Assembly: GCA_947494195.1 (NCBI GenBank)
Contig: CANLUC010000001.1
Location: 434,001 to 498,000, forward strand
DNA length: 64,000 bases
Reading direction: 5' to 3'
From: an uncultured Nesterenkonia sp.
Lineage (GTDB): Bacteria; Actinomycetota; Actinomycetes; Actinomycetales; Micrococcaceae
Positions within the stretch are counted from its first letter, which is position 1; every line of letters begins with the position of its first letter. Shown here piece after piece: positions 42,186 to 51,700 of this stretch. The translations under genes and the position numbers were made by a program. A model generated the notes under the pieces. That model was not told where the DNA came from. It did no database searches and was given only the letters and a program-made list of their open reading frames with translations.

Positions 42186-42196
42186 CCCGCTGATAG

Positions 42197-42266
42197 GTCG
42201 CATGGCTATGCCATGTCCCATGGCTTTGGATGGAAATAGCCGTGGGACATGGCATAGAGGTGCGAC
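42197..42266. repeat. Large imperfect inverted repeat between convergent genes
   Basis: Arms of 29 bases (42197-42225 and 42238-42266) match at 25 positions around a 12-base loop. The core CTATGCCATGTCCCA pairs perfectly over 15 bases. It stands between convergent genes (carboxylase alpha and mtlD), like the nested repeats at 13.8-14.1 kb. No T tract follows, so it is not a typical terminator. Confidence 0.85.
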
Positions 42267-42325
42267 AAACGTGAAGCGCTGCGGGCGAACCGCGGCGCGC
42301 GGGGTGAACCAGCGCGCCGAGGCGC

Positions 42326-43468
42326 CTAGCTCTGCTGGGCTGTGACGAGCTGCTGCACCCGGTCGAAGAGCGGATCTCCTGCCTGGAGTCCGGTCACCTC
42401 GGTGGTGAACGCCGCGGGGTCGAGCTCGCGCAGCATCTTCTGCATCTGCTGGGTCTGCTCGTCGTCCGCAGAGGTGAACGCCAGGGCGGCCTCCACCGTG
42501 GCGAGCAGGCCGTCCACGCTGAGACCGCGCTCCGCGGCCTCGACAGCCGGGCCGATGAGCCGTTCGTGGCGGGAGAGCTTGCGCAGCGGCTGACGCCCCA
42601 CCCGCTGGACGGTGTCGGGAAGCTCCGGGTTGCGGAACCGCTCGAGGATGGTCCGCCGGTAGGCAGCCATGTCCTCGACCTCGAAGCCGTGCTTGGCCAC
42701 GAGCAGCGCAGAGGTCTCTTCCAGCGTGGCGCTGACCCCGGCGAAGACGGCGTCGTCAGCGAGGGCGTCGGCGATCTTCTGCTTGCCCGCGGCTGCGCCC
42801 AGGTAGGCGGCCGTGGCGTGTCCGGTGTTCACGGTGAAGAGCTTGCGCTCGATGAAGGGCCCGAGGTCTTCGACGAAGTGGGCGCCGGGAATGTTGGGCC
42901 GCTCCCCCGCGAAGGGACCAGACTCGATCGCCCACTCGTAGAAGGGCTCCACGGTCACATCGACTCCGCCACCTTCGGGCTGACCCGGGACGATCCGGTC
43001 CACCGCAGTGTTGGCGAAGACCGCGCGGGCGGCGAGCACCGGCCACTGATCACCGGCCAGCTCCTCCATATGCCCACGCAGGGTGTCGGTGGCGCCCAAT
43101 GCGTTCTCACACGCCATCACCTGCAGCGGGGCAGACTGATCGGGGCGCAGGCGGAGCCCGGCAACGATGTGCGGGGCGATGAACTTCAAGATGGTGGGGC
43201 CGACGGCCGTGGTCACCACGTCGGCTGAGGAGATCTCCTCGGCCACCGCCGCGGGGTCCTCGGCGCTGTTGACGGCGCGGAAGTTGCTGACCACCCGATC
43301 CTCGCCGCCGGCGCCGACCTCATGGACGGTGTAGCTCTCCGCTGCGGAGAGGGCATCGACCAAAGGTGCTGCGACGTCGGAGAAGACGAGGTCATAGCCG
43401 CCCTCATGCAGCAGGGTTCCGACGAAACCGCGACCGATATTGCCAGCGCCGAAATGGACGGCCTTCAT
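42326..43468 (-). CDS. mtlD: Mannitol-1-phosphate 5-dehydrogenase
   Basis: The 380-residue NAD-dependent polyol dehydrogenase converts mannitol-1-phosphate to fructose-6-phosphate. It has the N-terminal MKAVHFGAGNIGRGFVGTLL nucleotide motif, ACENALGATDTL, and the C-terminal helical block beginning KLFTVNTGHATAAYLG, where lysine and the two histidine-region residues match the family. A weak GGGAG lies ahead of the ATG. It follows mtlA in the same direction, with a stem-loop in the 121-base gap. Confidence 0.95.
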   Translation of the reverse strand: MKAVHFGAGNIGRGFVGTLLHEGGYDLVFSDVAAPLVDALSAAESYTVHEVGAGGEDRVVSNFRAVNSAEDPAAVAEEISSADVVTTAVGPTILKFIAPHIVAGLRLRPDQSAPLQVMACENALGATDTLRGHMEELAGDQWPVLAARAVFANTAVDRIVPGQPEGGGVDVTVEPFYEWAIESGPFAGERPNIPGAHFVEDLGPFIERKLFTVNTGHATAAYLGAAAGKQKIADALADDAVFAGVSATLEETSALLVAKHGFEVEDMAAYRRTILERFRNPELPDTVQRVGRQPLRKLSRHERLIGPAVEAAERGLSVDGLLATVEAALAFTSADDEQTQQMQKMLRELDPAAFTTEVTGLQAGDPLFDRVQQLVTAQQS

Positions 43469-43514
43469 AGTGACTCCCAGGGGTAGGTGCTCAAGAAACA
43501 GGATGGGAAACAGC

Positions 43515-43560
43515 GGAGGGGATGCGCCGCCGGGTGTCCCGGCAGTGACGCACCCCCTCC
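43515..43560 (-). terminator. Stem-loop between mtlA and mtlD
   Basis: GGAGGGGATGCG (43515-43526) pairs with CGCACCCCCTCC (43549-43560) with one mismatch or wobble, around an inner GCCGGG/CCCGGC hairpin. It may lower mtlD expression relative to mtlA or protect the upstream mRNA. Confidence 0.6.
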
Positions 43561-43589
43561 ACTGTCACGTACTTCTACAGATCCGCGGC

Positions 43590-45632
43590 TCAGCCCTTGT
43601 TGACGGCCGAGAGCAGCTCCAGCAGCTCTTCCTCGGAGGAAGCCTGCTTGAGGCGTGCCACCTCGGACTCGTCGGCGAAGAGCTCGGCGATCTTCGAAAG
43701 GATCTCCAGGTGCTCGTCGCCCACTCCGGCGATCCCGACCACGAAGGTGACCTTCTCGCCGGACCAGTCCACGCCACCGTCGTAACGGGTGACCGAGAGC
43801 GCCGAAGCCTTGACGGCCGACTTCGCGTCATTGGTGCCGTGCGGGATTGCCAGCTCGTTGCCCATATAGGTGGAGACCGTGGCCTCGCGGTCCTTCATGG
43901 CAGCAAGGTAGTCCTCGGTGACCGCTCCTGCGGAGCCGAGGATCTCAGCGGCCTCGCCGAGCGCCTCGTCCTGGGAAGCGGAGCCGGAGTGGATCCGCAC
44001 CTGGGAGAGCGTGAGGATCTGCGAGTCGCTGCGCACACGGGTGTCCGTGGCCACCGAACCGGCCGAGGCCGATTCGGCATGGTCTGCGCCGTGCGAACCA
44101 GAGCCGTTCGAGGGACCACCCTGCTGCTCTTCACTCTCACGCACCATCGTCACGACGTCGTCGTACTCTGGGGCGTTCATGAAGCTGTCCACCGAGACGT
44201 GCACCGCCTGGGGCTCTTTGACCCTGGCGCGGTCGGTGAGCTGCTGCTGGGTGATGACCAGGTCGGCGTTGCCGGGAAGCGAGGCGATGGCCTTATTGGT
44301 CACGGTGACACCGTCGATGCCTGCGTTCTTGATCTTCTTGCGCAGCACCGAGGCGCCCATGGCGGAGGAGCCCATGCCGGCGTCGCAGGCGAAGATGATG
44401 TTGCTGATCTTCTGCGCCGGGACCTGGCTGGCTGACGAGAGGTTCGCCAGGTGGGAGGAGGACTTGCCCTTGTTCGCCTCGGTCTTGGCCACGGCGGAGG
44501 AGAAGCTGTCCTCGGTCGAAGCAAGGTCACGCTTGCGGCTGGAGAGCAGGATCACCGAGGCCACCGCGAAGGTGACACCTGCGGAGAGGATCACCGAGAG
44601 GATGACACCCAGGTAGGAGTCCGTGGCGGTCTGTGCGAGCACGGCCAGGATCGAACCCGGAGCAGCAGGAGCGCGCAGACCCGCATCGAACACCATATTG
44701 GTGCCCACACCGGTGGCGCCGCCTGCGATGACTGCCAGCAGCAGGGCCGGCTTCATCAGCACATAGGGGAAGTAGACCTCGTGGATGCCGCCTACGAACT
44801 GGATGATCAGCGCACCGGGGGCGGTGGCCTTGGCAGCACCGACGCCGAAGAAGGTGAAGGCGAGCAGCACGCCGAGACCCGGGCCGGGGTTGGCCTCGAG
44901 CAGGAAGAGGATGGACTTGCCGTTCTCCGCCGCGTCCGCGATGCCGAGCGGCGTGAGCACACCGTGGTTGATGGCGTTGTTGAGGAAGAAGACCTTCGCC
45001 GGTTCGATGATGACCGAGGTCAGCGGGAGCAGGTTGGTGTCGATGAGCCAGCGCACGGCGGTGCCCATGGCATCCATGAGCGCGTTGATCACCGGAGCGA
45101 CCCAATAGAAGCCAGCGATGGCCAGCAGGAAGCCGCCGATGCCGGCGGAGAACATGTTGACCAGCATCTCGAAGCCGGACTTGATCTTGCCCTCCCACAG
45201 GCCGTCCAACCACTTGATGATGAAAGCGCCAAGTGGGCCCATGATCATCGCACCGATGAACATGTGGACCTCGGGGAGTTCAGCAGCACCCTCCTCCAAG
45301 CCTGCATTGAACTGGGCGACGATCCAGTCGGAGCCTGCGATGACACCCATGGTGGCGATGGCACCGACGACCGCACCTCGGGTCTCGTAGATCATCTTGC
45401 CGCCCTGCATCGCGATCAGGATCGGCAGCAGGTAGTGGATCATCGGGCCGACGATCGAGGCGAGCGCCTCGTTCGGGAAGAACCCGACGTCGATGAACAG
45501 TGCGGTGATGATTCCCCAGGCGATCAGCGCGGGGATGTTGGGCATGATCATGCCCGATAGGAATGAGCCGAATTTCTGGACGGCAACTCGCGCGCCGCCC
45601 GTCTCCCTCGTCTCAGATGACACCGTCGTCAT
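43590..45632 (-). CDS. mtlA: PTS mannitol transporter EIICBA
   Basis: The 680-residue permease takes up mannitol and phosphorylates it to mannitol-1-phosphate. The IIC domain (about 1-365) begins VQKFGSFLSGMIMPNIPALIAWGI and includes GGIHEVYFPYVLMKP. The IIB domain has phospho-cysteine C416 in FACDAGMGSSAMG. After an acidic Gly/Ser/His linker the IIA domain has phospho-histidine H598 in NELAIPHGTND. All three domains are fused, as in E. coli MtlA. The ATG at MTTVSS has AAAGAGG seven bases upstream. Phosphate would come from PtsI and HPr encoded just upstream. Confidence 0.96.
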   Translation of the reverse strand: MTTVSSETRETGGARVAVQKFGSFLSGMIMPNIPALIAWGIITALFIDVGFFPNEALASIVGPMIHYLLPILIAMQGGKMIYETRGAVVGAIATMGVIAGSDWIVAQFNAGLEEGAAELPEVHMFIGAMIMGPLGAFIIKWLDGLWEGKIKSGFEMLVNMFSAGIGGFLLAIAGFYWVAPVINALMDAMGTAVRWLIDTNLLPLTSVIIEPAKVFFLNNAINHGVLTPLGIADAAENGKSILFLLEANPGPGLGVLLAFTFFGVGAAKATAPGALIIQFVGGIHEVYFPYVLMKPALLLAVIAGGATGVGTNMVFDAGLRAPAAPGSILAVLAQTATDSYLGVILSVILSAGVTFAVASVILLSSRKRDLASTEDSFSSAVAKTEANKGKSSSHLANLSSASQVPAQKISNIIFACDAGMGSSAMGASVLRKKIKNAGIDGVTVTNKAIASLPGNADLVITQQQLTDRARVKEPQAVHVSVDSFMNAPEYDDVVTMVRESEEQQGGPSNGSGSHGADHAESASAGSVATDTRVRSDSQILTLSQVRIHSGSASQDEALGEAAEILGSAGAVTEDYLAAMKDREATVSTYMGNELAIPHGTNDAKSAVKASALSVTRYDGGVDWSGEKVTFVVGIAGVGDEHLEILSKIAELFADESEVARLKQASSEEELLELLSAVNKG

Positions 45633-45710
45633 AGCGGAGCCTCTTTCTTCTGTTGATGAGACGACCCCCTGTGGGTCCGTCAAAGGTGGTGATTCAGGAC
45701 TAGTGGTGGT

Positions 45711-47369
45711 TCAGGATCGCTGTGCGGCCTTGAGCGCCGATTCGCGCGCCTGCGCCGCGGTGGCGGCGGTGAGCGCAGCCTCGGCGATGCTCTTGGCCTC
45801 TTCGATGGTGTGCAGCTTCAGCTCGGCCCGCACATCTGCGAGCGCGGCCGGAGCCATGGACAGCGTGTTCACGCCGAGACCGACCAGCACGACGGCGAGC
45901 AGCGGGTCCGCCGCCGCCTCGCCGCAGACGCCGACCGGCTTGCCGGAGTCGATGCCGGCTGCGCCGACCTGGCGAATCAGCCGCAGCACCGCGGGGTGCC
46001 AGGGGTCCTGCAGGGTGGCGACGGAGCCCAGCAGGCGGTCCGCGGCCATCGTGTACTGGGTCAGATCATTGGTGCCGATGGAGGCGAAATCGGTGCGCGG
46101 CATCAGCTCATCGGCCATGAGCGCGATGGAGGGGACCTCCACCATGACGCCGGCAGTGGCGAGCCCGTGTTCCTTGGCCAGTGCGGTGAACTGCTCGGCC
46201 TCTTCCACCGTGGAGACCATCGGGGCCATGACCCATAGGTCAGCCTCGGTGTTCTCCTGCGCCTGCGCCAGGGCGGTGAGCTGATCCTTGAGGATCGCCT
46301 CATTGGCCATCAGCGCACGCAGCCCGCGCAGACCCAGCGCCGGGTTCTCCTCGGGCTGGTCATTGAGGAAGCTCAGCGGCTTGTCGGCCCCTGCATCGAG
46401 TGCCCGGACCACCACCTTCTTCCCCGGGAACGCCTCGAGCAGCTGCTGGTAGGACTCGCGCTGCTGCTCGACTGAGGGCGCCTCGTCGGCGCTGAGGAAC
46501 AGGAACTCGGTGCGGAAGAGCCCCACACCCTCTGCGCCCAGCTCCACCGCTTCGGCGGTGCCCTTGGGGGATCCCAGGTTCGCCAGCAGCGGCACGGAGG
46601 TGCCATCGGCAAGCGCGCCCGGAGTCACCGGCGCCGCAGCTTCAGCCTCACGGGCCGCGCGGCGGGACTCAGCGTCGCTGAGCTGCTCCTCGGTCGGCTC
46701 GGTGAAGACCGTGCCGGCCACCGCATCGACGATCACCTGCTCACCCTCGGTGAGCTCGGCTGCGTCGGCGACGCCGACGATCGCGGTGATGGAGTTCTCT
46801 CGGGCGAGGATCGCCGTGTGCGAGGTCGGTCCGCCCTGGATCGTGATCAGCGCCTGGACCTTCTCGAGGTCCAGCAGCGCGGTGTCGGCCGGAGCGAGGT
46901 CCTCGGCGACCAGGATGAAGGGGTGCCCGGGGTCCGGGATTCCGGGTGCGGGCACTCCGCGCAGGCTGGCGATGACGCGCTGGGCCACATCGGAGAGGTC
47001 CGAGGCACGCTCCCCCAGGTAGCCTCCGAGCTGCTCCAGCGTCTCGCGGAATTCGGCGAACGCCTCGTAGACCGCGAACTCGCCGGTCTTGCCAGCCTTG
47101 AGTCGAGCCTGCACGGATTCCTCCAGCGTGGGGTCCTGGGCCATCATGGCCTGGGCCTCCAGCACGTCCTTCGCGGTGCCGCCGACGGCGCGCCCGCGTT
47201 CGTCGAGCTCCGCCGCGACGGCTGCCACGGCTTCCTTCACCCGCTGGGTCTCGTCTTCGAGGCTCAGCTCCGAGGGCTGGTCCTCAGGCGCAGGCGGCGG
47301 AGGAGACATCCGGGCCACCGGTCCGGTGGCGATGCCCCTTCCGACACCGATGCCGGAGAGTTCCGACAT
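45711..47369 (-). CDS. ptsI: PTS enzyme I (phosphoenolpyruvate-protein phosphotransferase)
   Basis: The 552-residue enzyme transfers phosphate from PEP to HPr. The swivelling domain carries the phospho-histidine H184 in GGPTSHTAILARE. The PEP-binding barrel shows EFLFLSADEAPS, GTNDLTQYTMAADR and the catalytic cysteine C482 in GVCGEAAADP. Its ATG shares one base with the ptsH stop, so the two are translationally coupled. mtlA follows after 78 bases. Confidence 0.96.
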   Translation of the reverse strand: MSELSGIGVGRGIATGPVARMSPPPPAPEDQPSELSLEDETQRVKEAVAAVAAELDERGRAVGGTAKDVLEAQAMMAQDPTLEESVQARLKAGKTGEFAVYEAFAEFRETLEQLGGYLGERASDLSDVAQRVIASLRGVPAPGIPDPGHPFILVAEDLAPADTALLDLEKVQALITIQGGPTSHTAILARENSITAIVGVADAAELTEGEQVIVDAVAGTVFTEPTEEQLSDAESRRAAREAEAAAPVTPGALADGTSVPLLANLGSPKGTAEAVELGAEGVGLFRTEFLFLSADEAPSVEQQRESYQQLLEAFPGKKVVVRALDAGADKPLSFLNDQPEENPALGLRGLRALMANEAILKDQLTALAQAQENTEADLWVMAPMVSTVEEAEQFTALAKEHGLATAGVMVEVPSIALMADELMPRTDFASIGTNDLTQYTMAADRLLGSVATLQDPWHPAVLRLIRQVGAAGIDSGKPVGVCGEAAADPLLAVVLVGLGVNTLSMAPAALADVRAELKLHTIEEAKSIAEAALTAATAAQARESALKAAQRS

Positions 47370-47641
47370 CAGGAGGCCTCGTCGTGATCGGTCTTGAGGA
47401 AGGTCTCCAGGCTGTCCAGGGTCTGCTCCTCGTTCTCGCCCTCTGCCGTGAGCAGGACCTCGTCGCCCTTCTCCACCCCGAGGGAGAGCACCCCGAGGAT
47501 GCTCGCGGCGTTGACCGACTTCTCACCCTTGGCGATCGTCACGTCGGAACCGGCGGACTGGGCGGCCTCCACGAAGAGCTTGGCGGGGCGGGCGTGCAGG
47601 CCCTGGGAGGAGGCGACGGTGACGGTGCGAGTAGAGCTCAT
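47369..47641 (-). CDS. ptsH: Phosphocarrier protein HPr
   Basis: The 90-residue carrier has the phosphorylated H16 in SSQGLHARPAKLFVE and a serine at position 47 in NAASILGVLSLG, where HPr kinase acts in Firmicutes (no such kinase gene is visible here). It is slightly extended by an acidic C-terminus. The ATG overlaps the stop of the small IIB gene by four bases, and ptsI overlaps its end: a tight IIB-ptsH-ptsI unit. Confidence 0.96.
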   Translation of the reverse strand: MSSTRTVTVASSQGLHARPAKLFVEAAQSAGSDVTIAKGEKSVNAASILGVLSLGVEKGDEVLLTAEGENEEQTLDSLETFLKTDHDEAS

Positions 47642-47985
47642 GAGAGTCCCTTTCGAGTTGAAGCGGCGGCCGCCGCGTCGGGCATGGGGAGAGCCTCCAG
47701 GATCAGTGCAAGCGCACTGGTGCCCTGAAGGTCTGAATAGATGTCGGCGGGAAGAAGCTCCACCACTGTGCCGGCCGGCGCAGTGAGTCCACGGATGTCC
47801 TCCAGCGAGCCGGCCAACGGAGGGCCCAGGAGGATCATGTCCGCGGAGTCGAGGTCATGCAGCAGCGAGGTCTGGTTGCCGGCGCGCACCACATAGGGCA
47901 CGCCGCTGCGGCGCATCGCTTGCTGCACGCGCTGCGCCACGAAGGTGCTGGACGCGCCAGCTCCGCATACCACCAGGATCTCCAT
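47638..47985 (-). CDS. Stand-alone PTS IIB-like protein
   Basis: A 115-residue protein starting MEILVVCGAGASSTFVAQRV, the phospho-cysteine loop of the lactose/cellobiose IIB class (Cys at position 7). DLDSADMILLGPPLAGSL and PADIYSDLQG follow as in IIB domains. It has no IIA or IIC beside it; mtlA carries its own IIB. It is the first gene of the IIB-ptsH-ptsI unit and is divergent from the PRD regulator across 131 bases. It might serve a distant IIC or act as a regulatory phosphate acceptor. GGAG lies 10 bases before the ATG. Confidence 0.82.
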   Translation of the reverse strand: MEILVVCGAGASSTFVAQRVQQAMRRSGVPYVVRAGNQTSLLHDLDSADMILLGPPLAGSLEDIRGLTAPAGTVVELLPADIYSDLQGTSALALILEALPMPDAAAAASTRKGLS

Positions 47986-48116
47986 TGATCTCGAACTCCT
48001 TCCTCTTCGATTGTGCAGTGATTCACGGCACACCGCACCGGTGTGGGACTGAGAGTTCTTTCCGCTGGGGAGGAAAAACGCCCTGCCAGAGGCGGGCCGC
48101 CCGGTAAGGTTTGAGC

Positions 48117-50036
48117 GTGGACAGGATGAGCAAGCGTCAGGAGCAGCTGATCCAGCTGCTTCTGCGCGAGCCCGGCTGGATCACCGCGGGGTCACTGGCG
48201 GATCTGCTCGGCGTCACTCCGCGCAGCGTCCGCTCCTATATCGCGCAGATCAACGCCCGGGCCGAACCGGATCCGCACGCGGTGGAATCCGGACCGCTGG
48301 GCTACCGTGCCGATCGCGCGGCGTTGGCGGCGCTGCGCAGCGAATCGGCACGCACCTCCACGCGTGACCGTCTCCACGGGCTGGTGCACGAACTGATGGA
48401 GGCGCGCAACGGCGTCGACCTGCGCCGGACGGCGGAGCGGCTCTATGTCTCCGAGGCCACCGTGGAGGCTGACCTGGGGCGGGTGCGGGAGCTTATCTCC
48501 GGCACCGGGGTCACCGTGCAGCGCTCGGGCTCGCGAGCGCTGCTCACCGGGGATGAACTGGCTCAGCGTCGGCTGGTCTCCAAGCTGGCCCACGACGAGA
48601 TGGAGCGCGGGTCCTTCGACGGCGAGGGCCTGCGCCGCGCCGCCGGCCTCGGCTCCCTGGAGGCCGAGTCCTTCGGCCCCTTCAAACGCGCCCTCGCCGC
48701 ACAGCTGGCCGAACAGGGCTATTACGTCAACGAGTTCGCCTCCACCGACGTGGTCCTGCATGTGGCCATCGCCGCCGATCGGGTGAGCCATGGCCATCCG
48801 CTGGAGGGCACCCACCTGGAGCCCAGTGCGCAGCAGCAGCGACTGGCCGGGGTGATCGGCGCACTCTCCTCCGAGCACTTCGGGGTCTCGCTGGGCCAGG
48901 GGGACCTGCAGCATCTGGCCTCCCTGGTGCTCACCCGGGTGGTGGCCTCCGACGGCAGCGTCGACACCGAGGTGCCGCTGGACGCCGAGGTGGAGCGAGC
49001 GGTGATCCGCGCCGTCGGCCATGCCGCCGAGGAGTACCTGGTGGACATCGCGCACAGCGACTTCATCCGCCGGCTGAGCCTGCATGTGCAGAACCTGGTC
49101 CACCGGGCGCGGGAGCAGGCCTGGTCCCGCAACCCGCTGACCAAGTCGCTGAAGGCGACCTACCCGATGATCTTCCAGGTGGCGGTCTCCATCGCCAGTG
49201 ACATCTCCGAGCAGCTCAAGGTCAGCATCCGCGAGGATGAGATCGCCTATATCGCTATGCATGTCGGCGGCCGGCTGGAACGCAGCCGTCGAGCGGAGAC
49301 GGCGCTGACCGCGACCATCGTCTGTCCGGGGTACTACGAGCTCCACGACCTGCTGCGCTCACGGCTCGACGAGTCGCTCGGGCCCGGCATCGAGGTCACC
49401 GCCGTGGAGACCCGGGTGGATCCGGACTGGTCGGCCATGACCACCGATCTGGTGCTCACCACCATCGAGCCCCCGGTGCCCGACGAGCGCACAGTGCCGC
49501 TCGCTCCCTTCGTCACCGAGGCCGATATGGAGCGCATCGCCGCCGTGGCGTCGAAGCGCCGCCGCGCCCGGCGGCTGACCCGGCTGCGCGGAGAGCTGGA
49601 GCGCTACCTGAGCCCCGAGGCCTTCATCCGCCCGCTGCGAGCCAGGGATGAGGAGGATGCCATCCGGCAGCTCAGCGCCCCGCTGATCGCCCGCGAGATC
49701 ATCGACGAGGACTATGTGCTGGGCACCATCGAACGGGAGCGGCTCTCCTCCACGGCGTTCACCGAATCGCTGGCGGTGCCGCATGCGCTGAGCATGACCG
49801 CGCGGCGCACGGCACTCTCGATCGGGATCGCCGAAGGGTCCATCCGCTGGGGCGAGGGTCGCATCCAGGTGGTGGCGCTGGCGGCGTTCTCCGAATCCGA
49901 GCGCGACGCGTTCCAGACGATCTTCGAGCAGCTCGTCGAGGTGTTCAGCGAGCGCGAGTCGCTGCAGCGGCTGCTGCGCCGCGGCACCGACTTCGGCCGG
50001 TTCCTCGACGAGCTGGTCGCCGTCGTCGACGGCTGA
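48117..50036 (+). CDS. PRD-containing PTS-responsive transcriptional activator (MtlR/BglG-type)
   Basis: The roughly 640-residue regulator has an N-terminal HTH (SKRQEQLIQLLLREPGWITAGSLADLLGVTPRSVRSYI) and a second HTH near 100 (LRRTAERLYVSEATVEADLGRV). Two PTS-regulation domains follow (about 170-385, with conserved His near FIRRLSLHVQNLVHR and YIAMHVGG), then a IIB-like stretch (TATIVCPGYYELHDLL). A C-terminal IIA domain ends it, with SLAVPHALSM. Such proteins are switched by phosphorylation from HPr and sugar EII proteins. The divergent PTS genes and the downstream mtlA/mtlD make it the likely mannitol regulator. The GTG with AAGG seven bases upstream is chosen over TTG (48111) and ATG (48126). 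Confidence 0.9.
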   Translation: MDRMSKRQEQLIQLLLREPGWITAGSLADLLGVTPRSVRSYIAQINARAEPDPHAVESGPLGYRADRAALAALRSESARTSTRDRLHGLVHELMEARNGVDLRRTAERLYVSEATVEADLGRVRELISGTGVTVQRSGSRALLTGDELAQRRLVSKLAHDEMERGSFDGEGLRRAAGLGSLEAESFGPFKRALAAQLAEQGYYVNEFASTDVVLHVAIAADRVSHGHPLEGTHLEPSAQQQRLAGVIGALSSEHFGVSLGQGDLQHLASLVLTRVVASDGSVDTEVPLDAEVERAVIRAVGHAAEEYLVDIAHSDFIRRLSLHVQNLVHRAREQAWSRNPLTKSLKATYPMIFQVAVSIASDISEQLKVSIREDEIAYIAMHVGGRLERSRRAETALTATIVCPGYYELHDLLRSRLDESLGPGIEVTAVETRVDPDWSAMTTDLVLTTIEPPVPDERTVPLAPFVTEADMERIAAVASKRRRARRLTRLRGELERYLSPEAFIRPLRARDEEDAIRQLSAPLIAREIIDEDYVLGTIERERLSSTAFTESLAVPHALSMTARRTALSIGIAEGSIRWGEGRIQVVALAAFSESERDAFQTIFEQLVEVFSERESLQRLLRRGTDFGRFLDELVAVVDG

Positions 50037-50084
50037 GGTAAACCGAGACGACTGCTGCTGCTGCGATCCTCGCTGCCGAGACGA

Positions 50085-50119
50085 CTGAGGGGCGGCTCCC
50101 GAATGGAAGCCGCCCCTCA
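50085..50119. terminator. Stem-loop between regulator and MHS transporter
   Basis: CTGAGGGGCGGCT (50085-50097) pairs with AGCCGCCCCTCAG (50107-50119). It lies between two convergent genes and probably ends both transcripts, although it lacks a T run. Confidence 0.8.
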
Positions 50120-50152
50120 GGGCTCAGGCAGGGTTCAGCGCACCAACTGGGT

Positions 50153-51568
50153 TCAGTCCGCCGAGGCCTGCGTGTAGAGCGACTTCTTCGAGGTCTCCGG
50201 GGCAAGCACCAGAGCGATCACCGTCAGCGCACCCAGGCCTGCAAGGTAGAGACCGACGGCGGCGACGCCATGGTTCTGCACCAGCCAGGCCGCCACGAAC
50301 GGCGTCAGCGCCGCACCCAGGATGGAGGCCGCATTGTAGGCGACTCCGGACCCGGTGTAGCGGGTGTTGGTGGGGAACAGCTCGGGCAGCACTGCGGACA
50401 TCGGACCGAAGGTCAGCCCCATCAGCGTCATGCCCACGGCCAGGAAGATCAGCATCTGCCAGACGTTGAGGTCTTCTCCGGTGCCCATGGAATCAGCGGA
50501 GAGCCAGAACCCGAAGCTGAGCCCGAAGAGCATGATCGCCACGGTGACCACGATCAGCATGGGACGGCGCCCGAACCTGTCGGCGAGCTTGCCGGCGACG
50601 GGGACGAAGATCGCGAAGAACACGATGGCGACCAGCTGCAGCACCAGGAAGTCCTGGTAGCCGTAGCCGAGTCCCCCGGTCTCGCCCGAGCCGATGGCGT
50701 AGGAGAGGACCCAGGTGGTCATCAGGTAGAACAGGCCATAGGTGGCGAGCATGATGAACGTGCCGAGGATGATCTCCCACCAGTTGCGGCGGAAGACCTC
50801 GCCGATGGGCGCCTTCACGCGTTCGTTGCTGGCCATCGCCTTGGCGAAGACCGGGGTCTCCTCGATGCGCAGCCGGACATAGAGACCGACGCCGACCATG
50901 ATCACCGAGAGCAGGAACGGCAGGCGCCAACCCCAGACCAGGAACGGGTCGGAGAGGTCGCTCGCCGTGGAGTCGTAGGAGAAGACGGTGGCGAGCACCA
51001 GGAAGAGTCCGTTGGCCAGGATGAAGCCGAACGGGGCGCCGAGCTGGGGCCACATGGCGGCCTGAGCGCGCTTGCCCGGACGGGCGGTCTCCGAGGCGAG
51101 CAGCGCTGCGCCGGACCACTCGCCGCCAAGGCCCAGGCCCTGGCTGAAGCGCAGGATGGTCAGCAGCGCCGGCGCCCAGAGGCCGATCTGCTGGTAGGTG
51201 GGCAGAAGCCCGATCAGGAAGGTGGCGATGCCCATAGTGAGCAGCGCGCCGACCAGGGTGGCCTTGCGGCCGACCTTGTCGCCGTAATGGCCAAAGATGA
51301 TGGCACCGAGCGGGCGCGCCACGAAGGCGGCACCGAAGGTGGCCATCGAGGCCAGCAGCGCCGAGCCTTCATCGCCGTAGAAGAAGAGCAGCGGGAAGAT
51401 CGACACCGCCGCGGTGGCGTAGATGTAGAAGTCGTAGAACTCGATCGTGGTCCCGATGAGCGAGGCCAGGATGATCCGGTGGCGCGGGATGGTGCTGTGC
51501 GACTCGTCCACGGCGTCGTGGGGCCGAGGCGAGGTCTCGGGCGCAGAAGGCTCAACAGAGGCAGGCAT
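50153..51568 (-). CDS. MFS transporter, metabolite:H+ symporter family
   Basis: The 471-residue, 12-helix transporter belongs to the MHS group (ProP/ShiA/KgtP-like). Its start ILASLIGTTIEFYDFYIYATAA and the loop motifs GHYGDKVGRKATLVG and GKLADRFGRRPML are typical. LRFSQGLGLGGEWSGAALLASE is the MHS signature in helix 5. Substrates in the family include betaine/proline, shikimate, citrate and alpha-ketoglutarate, so the cargo cannot be named. The ATG MPASVE is used; GGAG lies 10 bases upstream. No enzyme neighbours hint at the substrate. Confidence 0.9.
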   Translation of the reverse strand: MPASVEPSAPETSPRPHDAVDESHSTIPRHRIILASLIGTTIEFYDFYIYATAAVSIFPLLFFYGDEGSALLASMATFGAAFVARPLGAIIFGHYGDKVGRKATLVGALLTMGIATFLIGLLPTYQQIGLWAPALLTILRFSQGLGLGGEWSGAALLASETARPGKRAQAAMWPQLGAPFGFILANGLFLVLATVFSYDSTASDLSDPFLVWGWRLPFLLSVIMVGVGLYVRLRIEETPVFAKAMASNERVKAPIGEVFRRNWWEIILGTFIMLATYGLFYLMTTWVLSYAIGSGETGGLGYGYQDFLVLQLVAIVFFAIFVPVAGKLADRFGRRPMLIVVTVAIMLFGLSFGFWLSADSMGTGEDLNVWQMLIFLAVGMTLMGLTFGPMSAVLPELFPTNTRYTGSGVAYNAASILGAALTPFVAAWLVQNHGVAAVGLYLAGLGALTVIALVLAPETSKKSLYTQASAD

Positions 51569-51700
51569 GAGGGGGCATCTCCACAAAAGGAATGAATGGT
51601 GTCAGACGCCGAAGCGGCGCAGGGAAAGATCCTAGGTCCGCGCGCCCCCGGCGCTGAAGCTTTCCCGGCGGCGTCTCAACAGCTGAGACCTCGATCAGTT

